A stretch of DNA of 9,966 bases from Fidelibacterota bacterium (GCA_011049095.1 DSDE01000008.1:1-9966), one strand, 5' to 3'; shown: positions 1 to 7,321, counted from the first letter of the stretch. A program made the numbers and translations. Notes: generated by a model from the letters alone, not told the origin.

Positions 1-140
1 AAATAATTATTGTAGGCTTCCGTTTTGTGCTCCTCAACGCGCCACGTCTCTTTTCCGCCTTCAAACACAATCTTCTTTATCCCGACCCCGTGAAAGAATA
101 TTTCACAGGGCGTGAAGGCCCGGATTAAGGCAGTCAGCAT
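1..140 (-). CDS. Partial unknown ORF running off the left edge
   Basis: An open frame of at least 46 codons starts at an ATG (138-140, read on the minus strand) and continues to the window edge without a stop. The product begins M-L-T-A-L-I-R-A-F and continues with a G-V-G-I-K-K-I-V-F-E-G-G-K stretch and W-R-V-E-E-H. I do not recognise the family. No Shine-Dalgarno sequence precedes the ATG; the upstream bases are AT-rich (TAAATTAGATT). The first nine codons and the ~45 bases upstream belong to a repeat copied in inverted orientation at the right end of the window, so this may be the 5' end of a multicopy gene or element rather than a single-copy gene. The frame could also be fortuitous, given its short visible length. 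Confidence 0.35.
   Translation of the reverse strand, partial: MLTALIRAFTPCEIFFHGVGIKKIVFEGGKETWRVEEHKTEAYNNY
86..110. repeat. Imperfect palindrome (possible hairpin)
   Basis: GTGAAA (90-95) and TTTCAC (101-106) pair perfectly around a five-base loop. The flanking CCC and GGG extend the stem to about nine pairs with one C/A mismatch. It lies inside the leftward partial frame and is absent from the right-hand repeat copy, which has diverged by this point. It could be a binding site, a recombination feature or chance. Confidence 0.3.
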
Positions 141-182
141 AATCTAATTTATCAATGGGAAAATTTATTTTGGACAGATGTG
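113..182 (-). repeat. Left copy of a ~70-bp inverted repeat
   Basis: Read on the minus strand, this segment matches 9810-9880 on the plus strand at about 66 of 71 aligned positions: four substitutions and one single-base indel. It contains CTGTCC, then an A-run/T-run dyad (AAAATAAATTTT), then TAAATTAGATT and an ATG followed by CTGACTGCCTTA. Similarity stops at GGACAGANGTG on the inner side and at TGAAGGCC on the outer side. The pair brackets nearly the whole window and both copies point outward. It could be a mobile-element end, a promoter/start module of a multicopy gene, or an intergenic repeat. Confidence 0.8.
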
Positions 183-219
183 GTACACGGGTTTAATTAT
201 CACCATAAACGAATCGTTC

Positions 220-248
220 TTGGAAAAAGCCTTGCTTTGATGTAAACT
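220..248 (+). promoter_or_regulatory. Candidate sigma70-type promoter of the SPFH operon
   Basis: TTGGAA (220-225) and TAAACT (243-248) are separated by 17 bp, about 33 bp before the start codon. The murQ upstream region has the same -35 hexamer, the same spacing and a similar -10 (TAAGAT), which raises confidence in both. Found by eye; not scored against a background. Confidence 0.4.
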
Positions 249-266
249 CAATCCCGGTATGAAAGG

Positions 267-274
267 AAAAGGAG
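267..274 (+). promoter_or_regulatory. Ribosome binding site of the SPFH gene
   Basis: AAAAGGAG lies seven bases upstream of the ATG at 282. It is a strong Shine-Dalgarno match and fixes this start codon. Confidence 0.75.
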
Positions 275-281
275 ATATCTC

Positions 282-1259
282 ATGGAAATAGCAGGACTTG
301 TCGTCGCATTGGCGATTTTATTGGCAATTTTATTTGAATATCGGCTGCGGCGACCCGATGAATGGGCGCTCACAGAAAAGGGCAATGCAATTTTACGACG
401 TTCTGGGCGTTTTTATCCGCGCCATTTCACGCTGGCATTTCGGGCGACCCATCACAGCATGTCCCAGGAGATGAGCGCCGATGTCCGCGGATTCATCACG
501 GTGAAGATTCGCTATACACTCACGGTTGCCCCAGACGCGGGCAATATCGCGCCGCTGATTCGGGCTGGCGGCTGGCAGAAAGAGCTGGTTCAAAATGCCG
601 CTCGGGAATTGCTCATTGAGAGCCAGACCATCATCCGTAGCGCCTGTGAATCCCAGGCTTTGGAAGCATTACAGTCGGGAACCGTCCGCGAGGCGCTGCT
701 GGCGCAAAAGGACCATTTTCGGAAGGCGTATGGCCTCGAACTGGTCTCAATCAATATTCCAGTAATCGAACCGGCAGATAAAAGCATCGGCGAGAATCTG
801 CGGGAGCGGGAAGCAGCCCGCATTGAAAGGGAAACGGAACAAGTTCGCCAGGAGACACGCATTGCCAAAGAAGAATTGCGGCTGCAGGCGGATCGGCGCA
901 TCGCCGCCGAAAACCAGAAATTAGAGCTTCTGCGTCAGCAGCTTCAGCAAGAGCGGGAAAAAGCCGAAAATGAGCTTTCTGCCCTGCGGGTAGAAAGCGA
1001 GGCCGCCCGCCGCCAAATCCTCCTGGCCACTGAGAAGGCCGAACTGGAATTGGCTGCTGCCCATCCTGAAACCCTCTTGACCCATCCTCAGCTTGCCCGC
1101 CTCATCGAAGCTGGCCAATCTCTGAAAAATGCACAGACCGTGGTTACTTTTGGCGAACTGAAAGAGGCATCGCCGCTGAAGGAGTGGCTGCCTGAAATGC
1201 TTTCTGCCCTGCTGACCCGTCTAGATGCTAAACTGCGTAAAGAAGAATCGTCTCAATGA
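282..1259 (+). CDS. SPFH/band-7 domain membrane-anchored scaffold protein
   Basis: The product has 325 residues. Residues 3-19 form one hydrophobic N-terminal segment, followed by a basic/acidic R-L-R-R-P-D-E linker, as in stomatin/prohibitin/flotillin-type proteins. Residues ~25-165 fit the band-7 core: a beta-rich stretch with V-R-G-F-I-T-V-K-I-R-Y, then a helical part with V-Q-N-A-A-R-E-L-L. Residues ~170-260 are a charged Glu/Arg/Gln/Ala helix that should form a coiled coil, typical of SPFH oligomers. A less charged tail follows. Such proteins assemble into membrane rings or microdomains and recruit partner enzymes; no catalysis is expected. The stop codon overlaps the start of the next gene (ATGA), so the two are very likely translationally coupled and may work together. 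The family call rests on topology and pattern, not on a search, and the exact subfamily is uncertain. Confidence 0.75.
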   Translation: MEIAGLVVALAILLAILFEYRLRRPDEWALTEKGNAILRRSGRFYPRHFTLAFRATHHSMSQEMSADVRGFITVKIRYTLTVAPDAGNIAPLIRAGGWQKELVQNAARELLIESQTIIRSACESQALEALQSGTVREALLAQKDHFRKAYGLELVSINIPVIEPADKSIGENLREREAARIERETEQVRQETRIAKEELRLQADRRIAAENQKLELLRQQLQQEREKAENELSALRVESEAARRQILLATEKAELELAAAHPETLLTHPQLARLIEAGQSLKNAQTVVTFGELKEASPLKEWLPEMLSALLTRLDAKLRKEESSQ

Positions 1260-4200
1260 GCTACGCGCCATTTCGGCTCAAACCCATAAAGCCATCGCGC
1301 ATATCTGAAATCAGCGAAATCACCGCTGCGTCAGGTATTTCAACCGATGAGCAGATTGCTTTTCATATTGGAAATCCGGTTCGCGACGAGAAACTCACTG
1401 CCGACTTCACCTCTTTGGTGCTGGCAGAATCAGGCTCCTGTGCCGCCACTGATTTTCTCCGCAAAAGCATCCGCGATTCTGTCTATTATGCGCCCCGAGG
1501 CGGTTATCGCAGCCAAAATCTTCCCCCCGCCGTTAGTTTTTTTCTCGAATGGCTTGGTGCGCAAAGTCCAGCTATTCGCTACAGCGCCGGCGAAAAGGGT
1601 TCACCCCGTGAGCTCACCCTTATCACTGGCGGTATTCAGGAGGCGCTGCGCCTTGTTTTTTTTGTCCTGAATCACTCCCTAGAGAAGGGGCCAATGCCGG
1701 CGCTCACCTATCATCTCGATATTCCCAATGCCGCCCGCTACGCCAATCTGCAATTCCAGCCCCTTGATACGGCGGCGCTGGACATTATTAAAAATAAGCC
1801 GGCGATTTTGTTTTTAGGAGAAAGTCCAGACATTGCGCTGCGGCAGGCAATCACCGAAAGCGCCAAGGAGAGTCCTCGCTATTGTGTGGAATTTTACGGC
1901 GCTGCGAATTCTATCAGTCTGGCTAAGGAAGCACAGCTGGCGCACCGGACACTCCGCTTTTTCCCGGCAGCATCGGTTTGTCCCCAGTGCCGAGACAGTT
2001 CACTTGTTTTTGCCGTGGGTGAAGCAGAGCTGATTCAGCATCTCGAAGCCGCCCACTTTCAGCTCAAAGGCACCCCTGCCGCCACCGACCTCGCCCTTTT
2101 TGAATTTCGGAGCCTGCCGAAAGGAAATGAGCATCCCCCAAGGAATTCGTATTTGTCGGTGCCAAAAAGGCTTCACTCATTTTTTGAAAGCTGTCCCAAT
2201 CCGGGTGAGATTGCGGCCATGAAAGATGATTTCCTTTCGAATTGGCTGCAGCATCATCCCCAATATGAAGCCGGCCATTGTGAGGTGCTCAGCGGCTCAG
2301 CAAGAACGGCGCTGGCGCTGCTAGGTCACGATCTGGGAATAGAGAAAGCCGTTATCTCCGACTTTAGCTGGAATTATGAAGATTGTTTTCCCGAGACCCT
2401 TACCGTAGCGGCTCTCCCCAATCTCCAGCCCGATGTAGAAAAACTTATCGACGTCAGCCAGTCTCATCACCTGCCGCTGGTCATCAACTCCCCCCACAAT
2501 GCCACCGGCGCCATTTTATGTGAAGCGAAGATGCGACACATTCTCAAAAGCCTGCTGCCTGAAAAAATTATTGTCATCGACGATCTCTCCTATCAGAATC
2601 TGTATCCTGACGGAGTCAGGAAAGCTCAGCCGACCCTGAAAATGGTGGCAAAGCAAATGCTTCGGGAAGGTCTGCTCATTGATAAGGACCTCGATTATCT
2701 CATTACGGTGCACTCCCTTTCTAAAACCGATTGTTTTGCCGGTGGCCGGCTCTGTGTCGTGGAGCTGCGGCATCCGGAATTCAAAACATCCTTTCATAAT
2801 GCGGTGGAACGAATCCAGCCGCACAGCCTCTCTTTGTTCATTGCTGCTCAATTTTACCGCCACCATCCAGAGCAAATTCAGGATTGGTATCACCAGCGTA
2901 ATCAGCTTCTCCAGCTGCGAATGAAAGCCCTCAGCGAGGCGGCGGCATCTCTCACAGAGAAAGAAAATCCTTATCAGATTGCTATTGCTGCCCCTGACGG
3001 CGCCATGTATCCCCGGCTGGAAATTCACCGGCTGCCGGAAGCTGTGGAAGCCAATCCCATTGCCGACCGGTTGGCTGCCCAAGGTATCGGGTTGATCCCA
3101 TTCAGCAATTTTTCACGGACACAGAAGGGAATCCACAACGGCAGAAGTCTTTTTCGGCTTACATTGGGCGGCAGCGACAGTCCTGAGAAATTTTACAGCA
3201 AAGGCCGGCGTCTCATCGAGACCCTCACCCGGCTTCTGGCGGCAGAAGAGGCAAAATTCCGGGCTCACCGCTTAACACCACTGATCATCAGCAGCCCAAA
3301 ATTCAGCATCCGCCAGCAGTTTTGGCAGGATTGGGAAAAGTCCATCCTCAATGCTGATTTGCCATCAAATGGTGCACTAAAGAAAAATGACGCCGATGAT
3401 TTTCAAAAAAATTATCTTCCACAAAGGCTGGCCATTATGGAAAGGCAGATTCGTGACTGCCTCAACCTGCTGGACAGCCTGGCTGGCGCTGCCCACTCAG
3501 ACCAACGCGGCCAGATCATCCAAAAGCTGAAAAATGAACTTTACCGTGATGAACTCAGTAAACGAATTCGGCTCTTTCGGCAGCGCCCCTTTGATCGCAC
3601 CGTCCATCCGACCCAAATGTATGCTCTGGAAGCAGAAGAGTGGTCCGATCGCCTTTGCACCGACATTCTCAATAAAAAAAGACCCGACAAGTCCATAGCC
3701 GCCGCTGTAAAAAGCACGTTTCGGAATGAATACCTGGGTAAAAATATCAGCCTCAGCAGCGAGGACGAGGCCAGAGAGCTGGTGACAGACCTTCGTTTTG
3801 TAGGGCGGCTGGAATTGTATCACCAGCAGACGAGCGCTCATAAAGCTCCTTTGCTCCTGAGCTTTTGGGGCGATTGGGACGGCAGCAACCGGCCACCGGG
3901 GCAGGGTCAGCGCCTCGTGGCTTCGGTTTTGATGGAGACCATTGACCGGCAGTCGCGTATCTTGCAGGAATTGCGCCGGCTGGCGCCGGAGCTGGACATT
4001 CCCGATGAGCTCCATAGCCTTCTCAAAGAGCTGCCCCGCCGGAAAAAGCGTTTCCTGCAGCTTCTGGAAAAAATTACCAAGCTCACCTTTCAACTGGGAA
4101 AGCGCTATGAAGCCATTGCCGTAAAGGCACAGTTTCTACCCAAAAAACGGGCTTTTTCTCGTGACCCTCTGGAAAAGCTGATTCACCACAACGACCGCCT

Positions 4201-6400
4201 GGAGAAACGTATGCAGGCTTTGCGGCGGCAGCGCTACAATGAGCTGGCAGCATGGTTTCAGATTAACAAGACACTGCGTAAATTTCTCTATAGTCACCTG
4301 CCGCTTATCGAGAAAAACTACGGCGATGAAGCGCTTTTTACCGCGGCAGCGCCATTTATTAACCCTATGAAGCGTCTCGCCCTGACACCTCGAATCCATC
4401 AGAATATCCTCACAAGCAGGGACCCTTTTACTATTGACACCATTGTGGAAAATCTTCTGGAAATCAATGTTCTGGGAAGCCGGTACGGCCATCCCGGTAT
4501 CATTTTGGCTTTGCAGGTGAGTATGGCGGATGATCCAGACGCCCTCATCGCTCTGGACAGAAAACTCCGGGCTCGCCGGGAAGAGCACCAGCGGGAAGAC
4601 TCCGGTTTGGAGCTGCCGCAGATTGCCGTCATTCCCCTGTTTGAAGGACCCGAATCGGTAAAAGCCATCCCAGATTATCTCGACCAGCTTTGGCGTTATG
4701 TCCGGGTAAACCACAGCATCTATCAAAGTCCGGCGGAGCGCTTCAGCGAAATGATCTGTGAAATATTTATTGCCGGCAGTGATCTCAGCCAAGAAGTAGG
4801 ACAAACGGCAGGTCAGCAGCTTTATCTGGAGGCGGCGGCCCGCATCAATCAGTGGCTCGCCGAACATGCGCTTCTATCGGAAGTGCGCATCAAGCTGGGC
4901 AGCGGCGAACCCATGCAGCGGCAGGGCGCTTATTATGATCCTTTCAGCGGTACGGCGGCGCTGATTGCAGAGCTTCCGCCAGACCTTAAATTAAATGAAT
5001 CCCTGCAGGAAGCCTTGCGCCGTGCCCGTTCTCCTTTACGGGGGCTTCACCGGAGCAGCACCTTCCGCACCATCCAGAGCAATGCCTTTGAGCGCCTGCG
5101 GCAAGTACCCCTCTCCGCTGCCGCCGAAATCTGGCATCACATGGTCGTCACCCAACAGATGCTCCACATTCAAAAGGCCGACGCCATGCGCACCATCGGC
5201 ACCCGCCTGCAGCGTGACAATCATCGGCAGAATGAACCGGAAAAGCTCCACCCGCTGCTCAGTCGCTTTATTGAGCTGAGTACGCACCATTTTCGCCATA
5301 TTCTCTATGGTCAGGCCAACGATTTGGCGGGAATTCATCTCGCCAGCTACTTCATCAGCCGGGCTACACCCGCTCTAAGAGACCGGCCAGTCTTTCGTCC
5401 CGAGAAGAATGACGGCAGCGCCAGTGATTATGCCGTGGTACGTCGCATGGCTGACAGTATTCCCCTCTCAGAGCACGGCACACTGCTGCGAGCCATCGGC
5501 CATAACCGCTCCCAATCCCTCATTCTGGGAATCAACCAGCTCAGCACCGGTTTATTTACGGCTATGCATCAGTTTATCAGCGAACAGTCAGGCAAAAGAG
5601 AAGGTAAACAACTTCTCCTTGATGTGGTTCTGCCCCATCTGCCGGTACAAGATATTCTCCACACGCTGCGAATTTATCAAGATCCAGGTCTGAAATTTTT
5701 CAATATGCTGCGCTCAGCTTTCCCGGCAGGCAACAGCGCTCTCATCGCACTGGATGAAGAGCAGCAGTTGATACCTCAGCTGATTCCTCTCCTTCAGCAA
5801 GAGCTCTGGCGGCGGCATGGCGTCTATGAGCTGAGCATTGAAAATCCCCATCCGCGGCGCCGTGAAATACTCTGCACACTCCGTCCTGATCTGGCGGTTC
5901 TGCTGCAGGATGATTTATTCAATCACGATATCAACTGGTTCGGGGAAAAAAGTGCTTTCCCAAAAAGGGAGAGTCACCATGAGCTGCTAAAACTCTTAGA
6001 AATCCCTGCGGCGATACGATCACAGCGATTGGAAATACAAAAACTTCTCGGAGAGGCCGTCCGGCAGCAAATCGCCAGCTTTATGAATATCTCGGCGGCT
6101 GTCTATCACCTAAAACAGCACGGACTGGCCTTACCAGGAACTGCCGCGCCGGAAAAGGCCATTCAGCAGCAGCTTCGCCAAATTTATGATTCTGGGTTTC
6201 GGGAGCTCCTTTTTTCATCACTGAGGCTTTTGGAAGAAAATCACGCCGGCGCTCAAAATATCCCGCTGCGCTACGCCTCGATTCTGAAAGATATCGAAAC
6301 TATCACCTTGGTGGAAAAGCAGATACTCTCCGCAAAACAGCAGGATGCGCTCCGCTTTTATATTCTCCAGGCCGCTCGATTTGCCGGGGAGAACGGTTAG
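1256..6400 (+). CDS. Aminotransferase (fold type I)-PEP carboxylase-like fusion protein, 1714 aa
   Basis: One uninterrupted frame joins two enzyme families. Residues ~40-290 resemble the large domain of a class I aminotransferase (Y-A-P-R-G-G-Y at 78-84, I-T-G-G-I-Q-E-A-L at 123-131) but have no Schiff-base lysine. Residues ~295-670 form a second copy with the full set: N-S-P-H-N-A-T-G (411-418), D443-x-x-Y446, S-L-S-K with Lys490, Arg498 eight residues later, and F-R634-L. Residues ~680-1714 align along the length of bacterial PEP carboxylase: V-H-P-T-Q (His784), F-W-G-D-W-D-G (870-876), a V-S-M-A-D-D-P-D-A-L stretch (1088-1097), I-P-L-F-E (Glu1130), A-G-S-D (Asp1176), Q-R-Q-G (Arg1222), L-R-A-I (1411-1414) and a C-terminal A-G-E-N-G. 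The predicted chemistry is PEP plus bicarbonate to oxaloacetate, then transamination to aspartate. Several classical PEPC residues are changed, so activity is unproven. No signal peptide or membrane segment is seen, so it should be cytosolic. The start overlaps the SPFH stop, with only a weak AAAGAAG-like site upstream. Confidence 0.8.
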   Translation: MSYAPFRLKPIKPSRISEISEITAASGISTDEQIAFHIGNPVRDEKLTADFTSLVLAESGSCAATDFLRKSIRDSVYYAPRGGYRSQNLPPAVSFFLEWLGAQSPAIRYSAGEKGSPRELTLITGGIQEALRLVFFVLNHSLEKGPMPALTYHLDIPNAARYANLQFQPLDTAALDIIKNKPAILFLGESPDIALRQAITESAKESPRYCVEFYGAANSISLAKEAQLAHRTLRFFPAASVCPQCRDSSLVFAVGEAELIQHLEAAHFQLKGTPAATDLALFEFRSLPKGNEHPPRNSYLSVPKRLHSFFESCPNPGEIAAMKDDFLSNWLQHHPQYEAGHCEVLSGSARTALALLGHDLGIEKAVISDFSWNYEDCFPETLTVAALPNLQPDVEKLIDVSQSHHLPLVINSPHNATGAILCEAKMRHILKSLLPEKIIVIDDLSYQNLYPDGVRKAQPTLKMVAKQMLREGLLIDKDLDYLITVHSLSKTDCFAGGRLCVVELRHPEFKTSFHNAVERIQPHSLSLFIAAQFYRHHPEQIQDWYHQRNQLLQLRMKALSEAAASLTEKENPYQIAIAAPDGAMYPRLEIHRLPEAVEANPIADRLAAQGIGLIPFSNFSRTQKGIHNGRSLFRLTLGGSDSPEKFYSKGRRLIETLTRLLAAEEAKFRAHRLTPLIISSPKFSIRQQFWQDWEKSILNADLPSNGALKKNDADDFQKNYLPQRLAIMERQIRDCLNLLDSLAGAAHSDQRGQIIQKLKNELYRDELSKRIRLFRQRPFDRTVHPTQMYALEAEEWSDRLCTDILNKKRPDKSIAAAVKSTFRNEYLGKNISLSSEDEARELVTDLRFVGRLELYHQQTSAHKAPLLLSFWGDWDGSNRPPGQGQRLVASVLMETIDRQSRILQELRRLAPELDIPDELHSLLKELPRRKKRFLQLLEKITKLTFQLGKRYEAIAVKAQFLPKKRAFSRDPLEKLIHHNDRLEKRMQALRRQRYNELAAWFQINKTLRKFLYSHLPLIEKNYGDEALFTAAAPFINPMKRLALTPRIHQNILTSRDPFTIDTIVENLLEINVLGSRYGHPGIILALQVSMADDPDALIALDRKLRARREEHQREDSGLELPQIAVIPLFEGPESVKAIPDYLDQLWRYVRVNHSIYQSPAERFSEMICEIFIAGSDLSQEVGQTAGQQLYLEAAARINQWLAEHALLSEVRIKLGSGEPMQRQGAYYDPFSGTAALIAELPPDLKLNESLQEALRRARSPLRGLHRSSTFRTIQSNAFERLRQVPLSAAAEIWHHMVVTQQMLHIQKADAMRTIGTRLQRDNHRQNEPEKLHPLLSRFIELSTHHFRHILYGQANDLAGIHLASYFISRATPALRDRPVFRPEKNDGSASDYAVVRRMADSIPLSEHGTLLRAIGHNRSQSLILGINQLSTGLFTAMHQFISEQSGKREGKQLLLDVVLPHLPVQDILHTLRIYQDPGLKFFNMLRSAFPAGNSALIALDEEQQLIPQLIPLLQQELWRRHGVYELSIENPHPRRREILCTLRPDLAVLLQDDLFNHDINWFGEKSAFPKRESHHELLKLLEIPAAIRSQRLEIQKLLGEAVRQQIASFMNISAAVYHLKQHGLALPGTAAPEKAIQQQLRQIYDSGFRELLFSSLRLLEENHAGAQNIPLRYASILKDIETITLVEKQILSAKQQDALRFYILQAARFAGENG
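1373..2125 (+). other. Domain: degenerate aminotransferase-like first copy
   Basis: This covers residues ~40-290 of the fusion protein. It shows the N-terminal aminotransferase pattern Y-x-P-x-G-G-Y, followed about 40 residues later by I-T-G-G-I-Q-E-A-L, the usual cofactor-phosphate helix start. Where the catalytic S-x-S-K would be expected, before the V-F-A-V-G-E-A-E-L stretch, it reads F-P-A-A-S-V-C-P-Q-C (236-245) with no lysine. The C-terminal small domain and its carboxylate-binding Arg also appear to be missing. It is likely a non-catalytic copy used for dimerisation or regulation; the weak similarity leaves room for another interpretation. Confidence 0.5.
2138..3265 (+). other. Domain: catalytic fold-type I PLP aminotransferase
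   Basis: This covers residues ~295-670 of the fusion protein. In order: L-S-G-S-A-R-T-A-L (345-353, phosphate-binding helix), S-W-N-Y (371-374, ring-stacking region), Asn415 in H-N-A-T-G, Asp443 and Tyr446 (pyridine N and O3' contacts), Lys490 (Schiff base, codon 2723-2725), Arg498 (phosphate) and Arg634 (substrate alpha-carboxylate). All residues expected of a working class I/II aminotransferase are present. Aspartate as product is inferred from the PEPC fusion, not from specificity residues. Confidence 0.75.
3293..6397 (+). other. Domain: divergent PEP carboxylase
   Basis: This covers residues ~680-1714 of the fusion protein, slightly longer than the ~880-970 residues usual for bacterial PEPC. 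Compared with E. coli Ppc from memory, it keeps His138 (His784), metal ligands Glu506 (Glu1130) and Asp543 (Asp1176), Arg587 (Arg1222), Arg713 (Arg1412), Arg832 (Arg1672) and a C-terminal Asn-Gly near Asn881 (Asn1713). It replaces Arg396 by Trp874, Lys546 by Gln1179, and His579/Arg581 by Leu/Ser in the glycine-rich loop. The loop G-S-G-E-P-M-Q-R-Q-G and the later T-I-Q-S-N-A-F also recall archaeal-type PEPC (G-S-A-P-F-R-G and T-V-Q-S-x-F). Confidence 0.75.
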
Positions 6401-6429
6401 TTTTTGCGTTGAGTATGCAGGGCCAATCT
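6401..6429. other. Short convergent intergenic gap
   Basis: Only 29 bp separate the stop of the fusion gene from the stop of the converging mscS gene. TTTTT follows the first stop directly, but no stem precedes it, so I see no intrinsic terminator. Readthrough would give overlapping antisense transcripts. Confidence 0.6.
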
Positions 6430-7293
6430 TCAGGCTTTGTCTTTGCGTGTATAGATGAGCTGACGGGGAAAGGGAATCTCAACACCTTTTTCATCAAATG
6501 TATCTTTAATACGGCGGCGAAGCTCCCGCTCTGTGGCCCAATGCTGCATCGGCTTGACTTTTACCACAATCCGAAGGCTAACAGCACTGTCACCTAAAGC
6601 TAATATGGCTTGCACCTCTGGTTTTTCAAGCCAAATGTCTGGATTTTCATCGGCCCATTTTTCTGCAATTTCTTTTAGGTTGTCAATTCCTAATGCTACC
6701 GGCTGTTCATAGGCGACCCCCACCTCTACCACGGCACGGCTCCAGCCACGGTTGAAATTTCCCAGACTGCGGATGTCTCCATTGGGAATACTCCAAAGAC
6801 GTCCGCCAAACTCACGCACCATCGTATTTCTAAGGTCTATGCGCTCCACGGAGCCAGTAATGCTGCCCGTTGTGATGACATCTCCCGTCTCTATCAGTCC
6901 ATCAAAATAGATAAAAAAGCCGCTGATAAAATCTCGGACTAAATTTTGAGCGCCAAAGCCAACGGCCAGACCAAGGACACCGGCAGATGCGAGGAGCGCC
7001 GAGGTATCTACACCTGCCTCACTCAGCGCCAGCAGCAAAGCAATAAAATAGATGACATAGCGAAAAACGCTTGAAATCAGCGGCATAATTGTTTCCAGTC
7101 GGGCTTTTCCTGCGGCATCGCCAGAGGCTGCTCGGTGTTTAAGAAAACGCCGCATCCCTTTTTCGATGCCCGAATAAAGCAAGCGTGCCATGACCAGAAT
7201 AAAAAGAATCGTCAACAGTTTTCCGCTCAGCGCCAGCCAATTGATATTTGCAATTTCGGGCAAATGGGCAAGCCAGTCTTTAAAGTGTTCCAT
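6430..7293 (-). CDS. MscS-family small-conductance mechanosensitive channel
   Basis: The product has 287 residues, the length of a minimal MscS. Three membrane segments are visible: ~17-40, ~70-91 and the pore-lining helix ~96-130. The last carries the Gly/Ala-rich pattern G-V-L-G-L-A-V-G-F-G-A-Q-N-L-V-R-D-F, characteristic of the family. The beta domain follows, with W-S-I-P-N-G-D-I at 167-174 (the conserved P-N-G) and a C-terminal E-I-P-F-P-R-Q-L-I-Y. The channel opens in the inner membrane under tension to release solutes during osmotic downshock. The start is supported by GAGGGG about eight bases upstream. It is the last gene of a minus-strand operon, 28 bp after the outer-membrane protein gene. 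The family call is firm; which paralogue it represents cannot be told. Confidence 0.93.
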   Translation of the reverse strand: MEHFKDWLAHLPEIANINWLALSGKLLTILFILVMARLLYSGIEKGMRRFLKHRAASGDAAGKARLETIMPLISSVFRYVIYFIALLLALSEAGVDTSALLASAGVLGLAVGFGAQNLVRDFISGFFIYFDGLIETGDVITTGSITGSVERIDLRNTMVREFGGRLWSIPNGDIRSLGNFNRGWSRAVVEVGVAYEQPVALGIDNLKEIAEKWADENPDIWLEKPEVQAILALGDSAVSLRIVVKVKPMQHWATERELRRRIKDTFDEKGVEIPFPRQLIYTRKDKA

Positions 7294-7321
7294 GATAAAT
7301 TCCCCTCATTGTGTTTACCGT

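Noticed and set aside
1979..1990. C-P-Q-C (residues 242-245) as a zinc knuckle or redox motif
   Set aside because: A single CxxC with no second pair nearby. It sits where the aminotransferase lysine would be, so degeneration explains it better.
3255..3300. Possible frameshift or assembly join creating the aminotransferase-PEPC fusion
   Set aside because: The frame is continuous with no repeat, homopolymer run or composition break at the domain boundary. PEPC also needs an N-terminal helical segment before H-P-T, which is present at 680-784. It remains the main thing to verify.
2516..4093. Two minus-strand frames (188 and 198 codons) opposite the aminotransferase and early PEPC regions
   Set aside because: They lie opposite sequence that contains Lys490 and His784 with family-like context; no motifs of their own.
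4136..4867. Long minus-strand frame (243 codons) inside the fusion gene
   Set aside because: It is antisense to PEPC motif-bearing sequence, has no ribosome site or recognisable domain, and its translation is typical of antisense noise.
6409..6597. Small plus-strand frame just after the fusion gene
   Set aside because: It overlaps the 3' end of mscS in antisense, has no Shine-Dalgarno sequence and no recognisable product.
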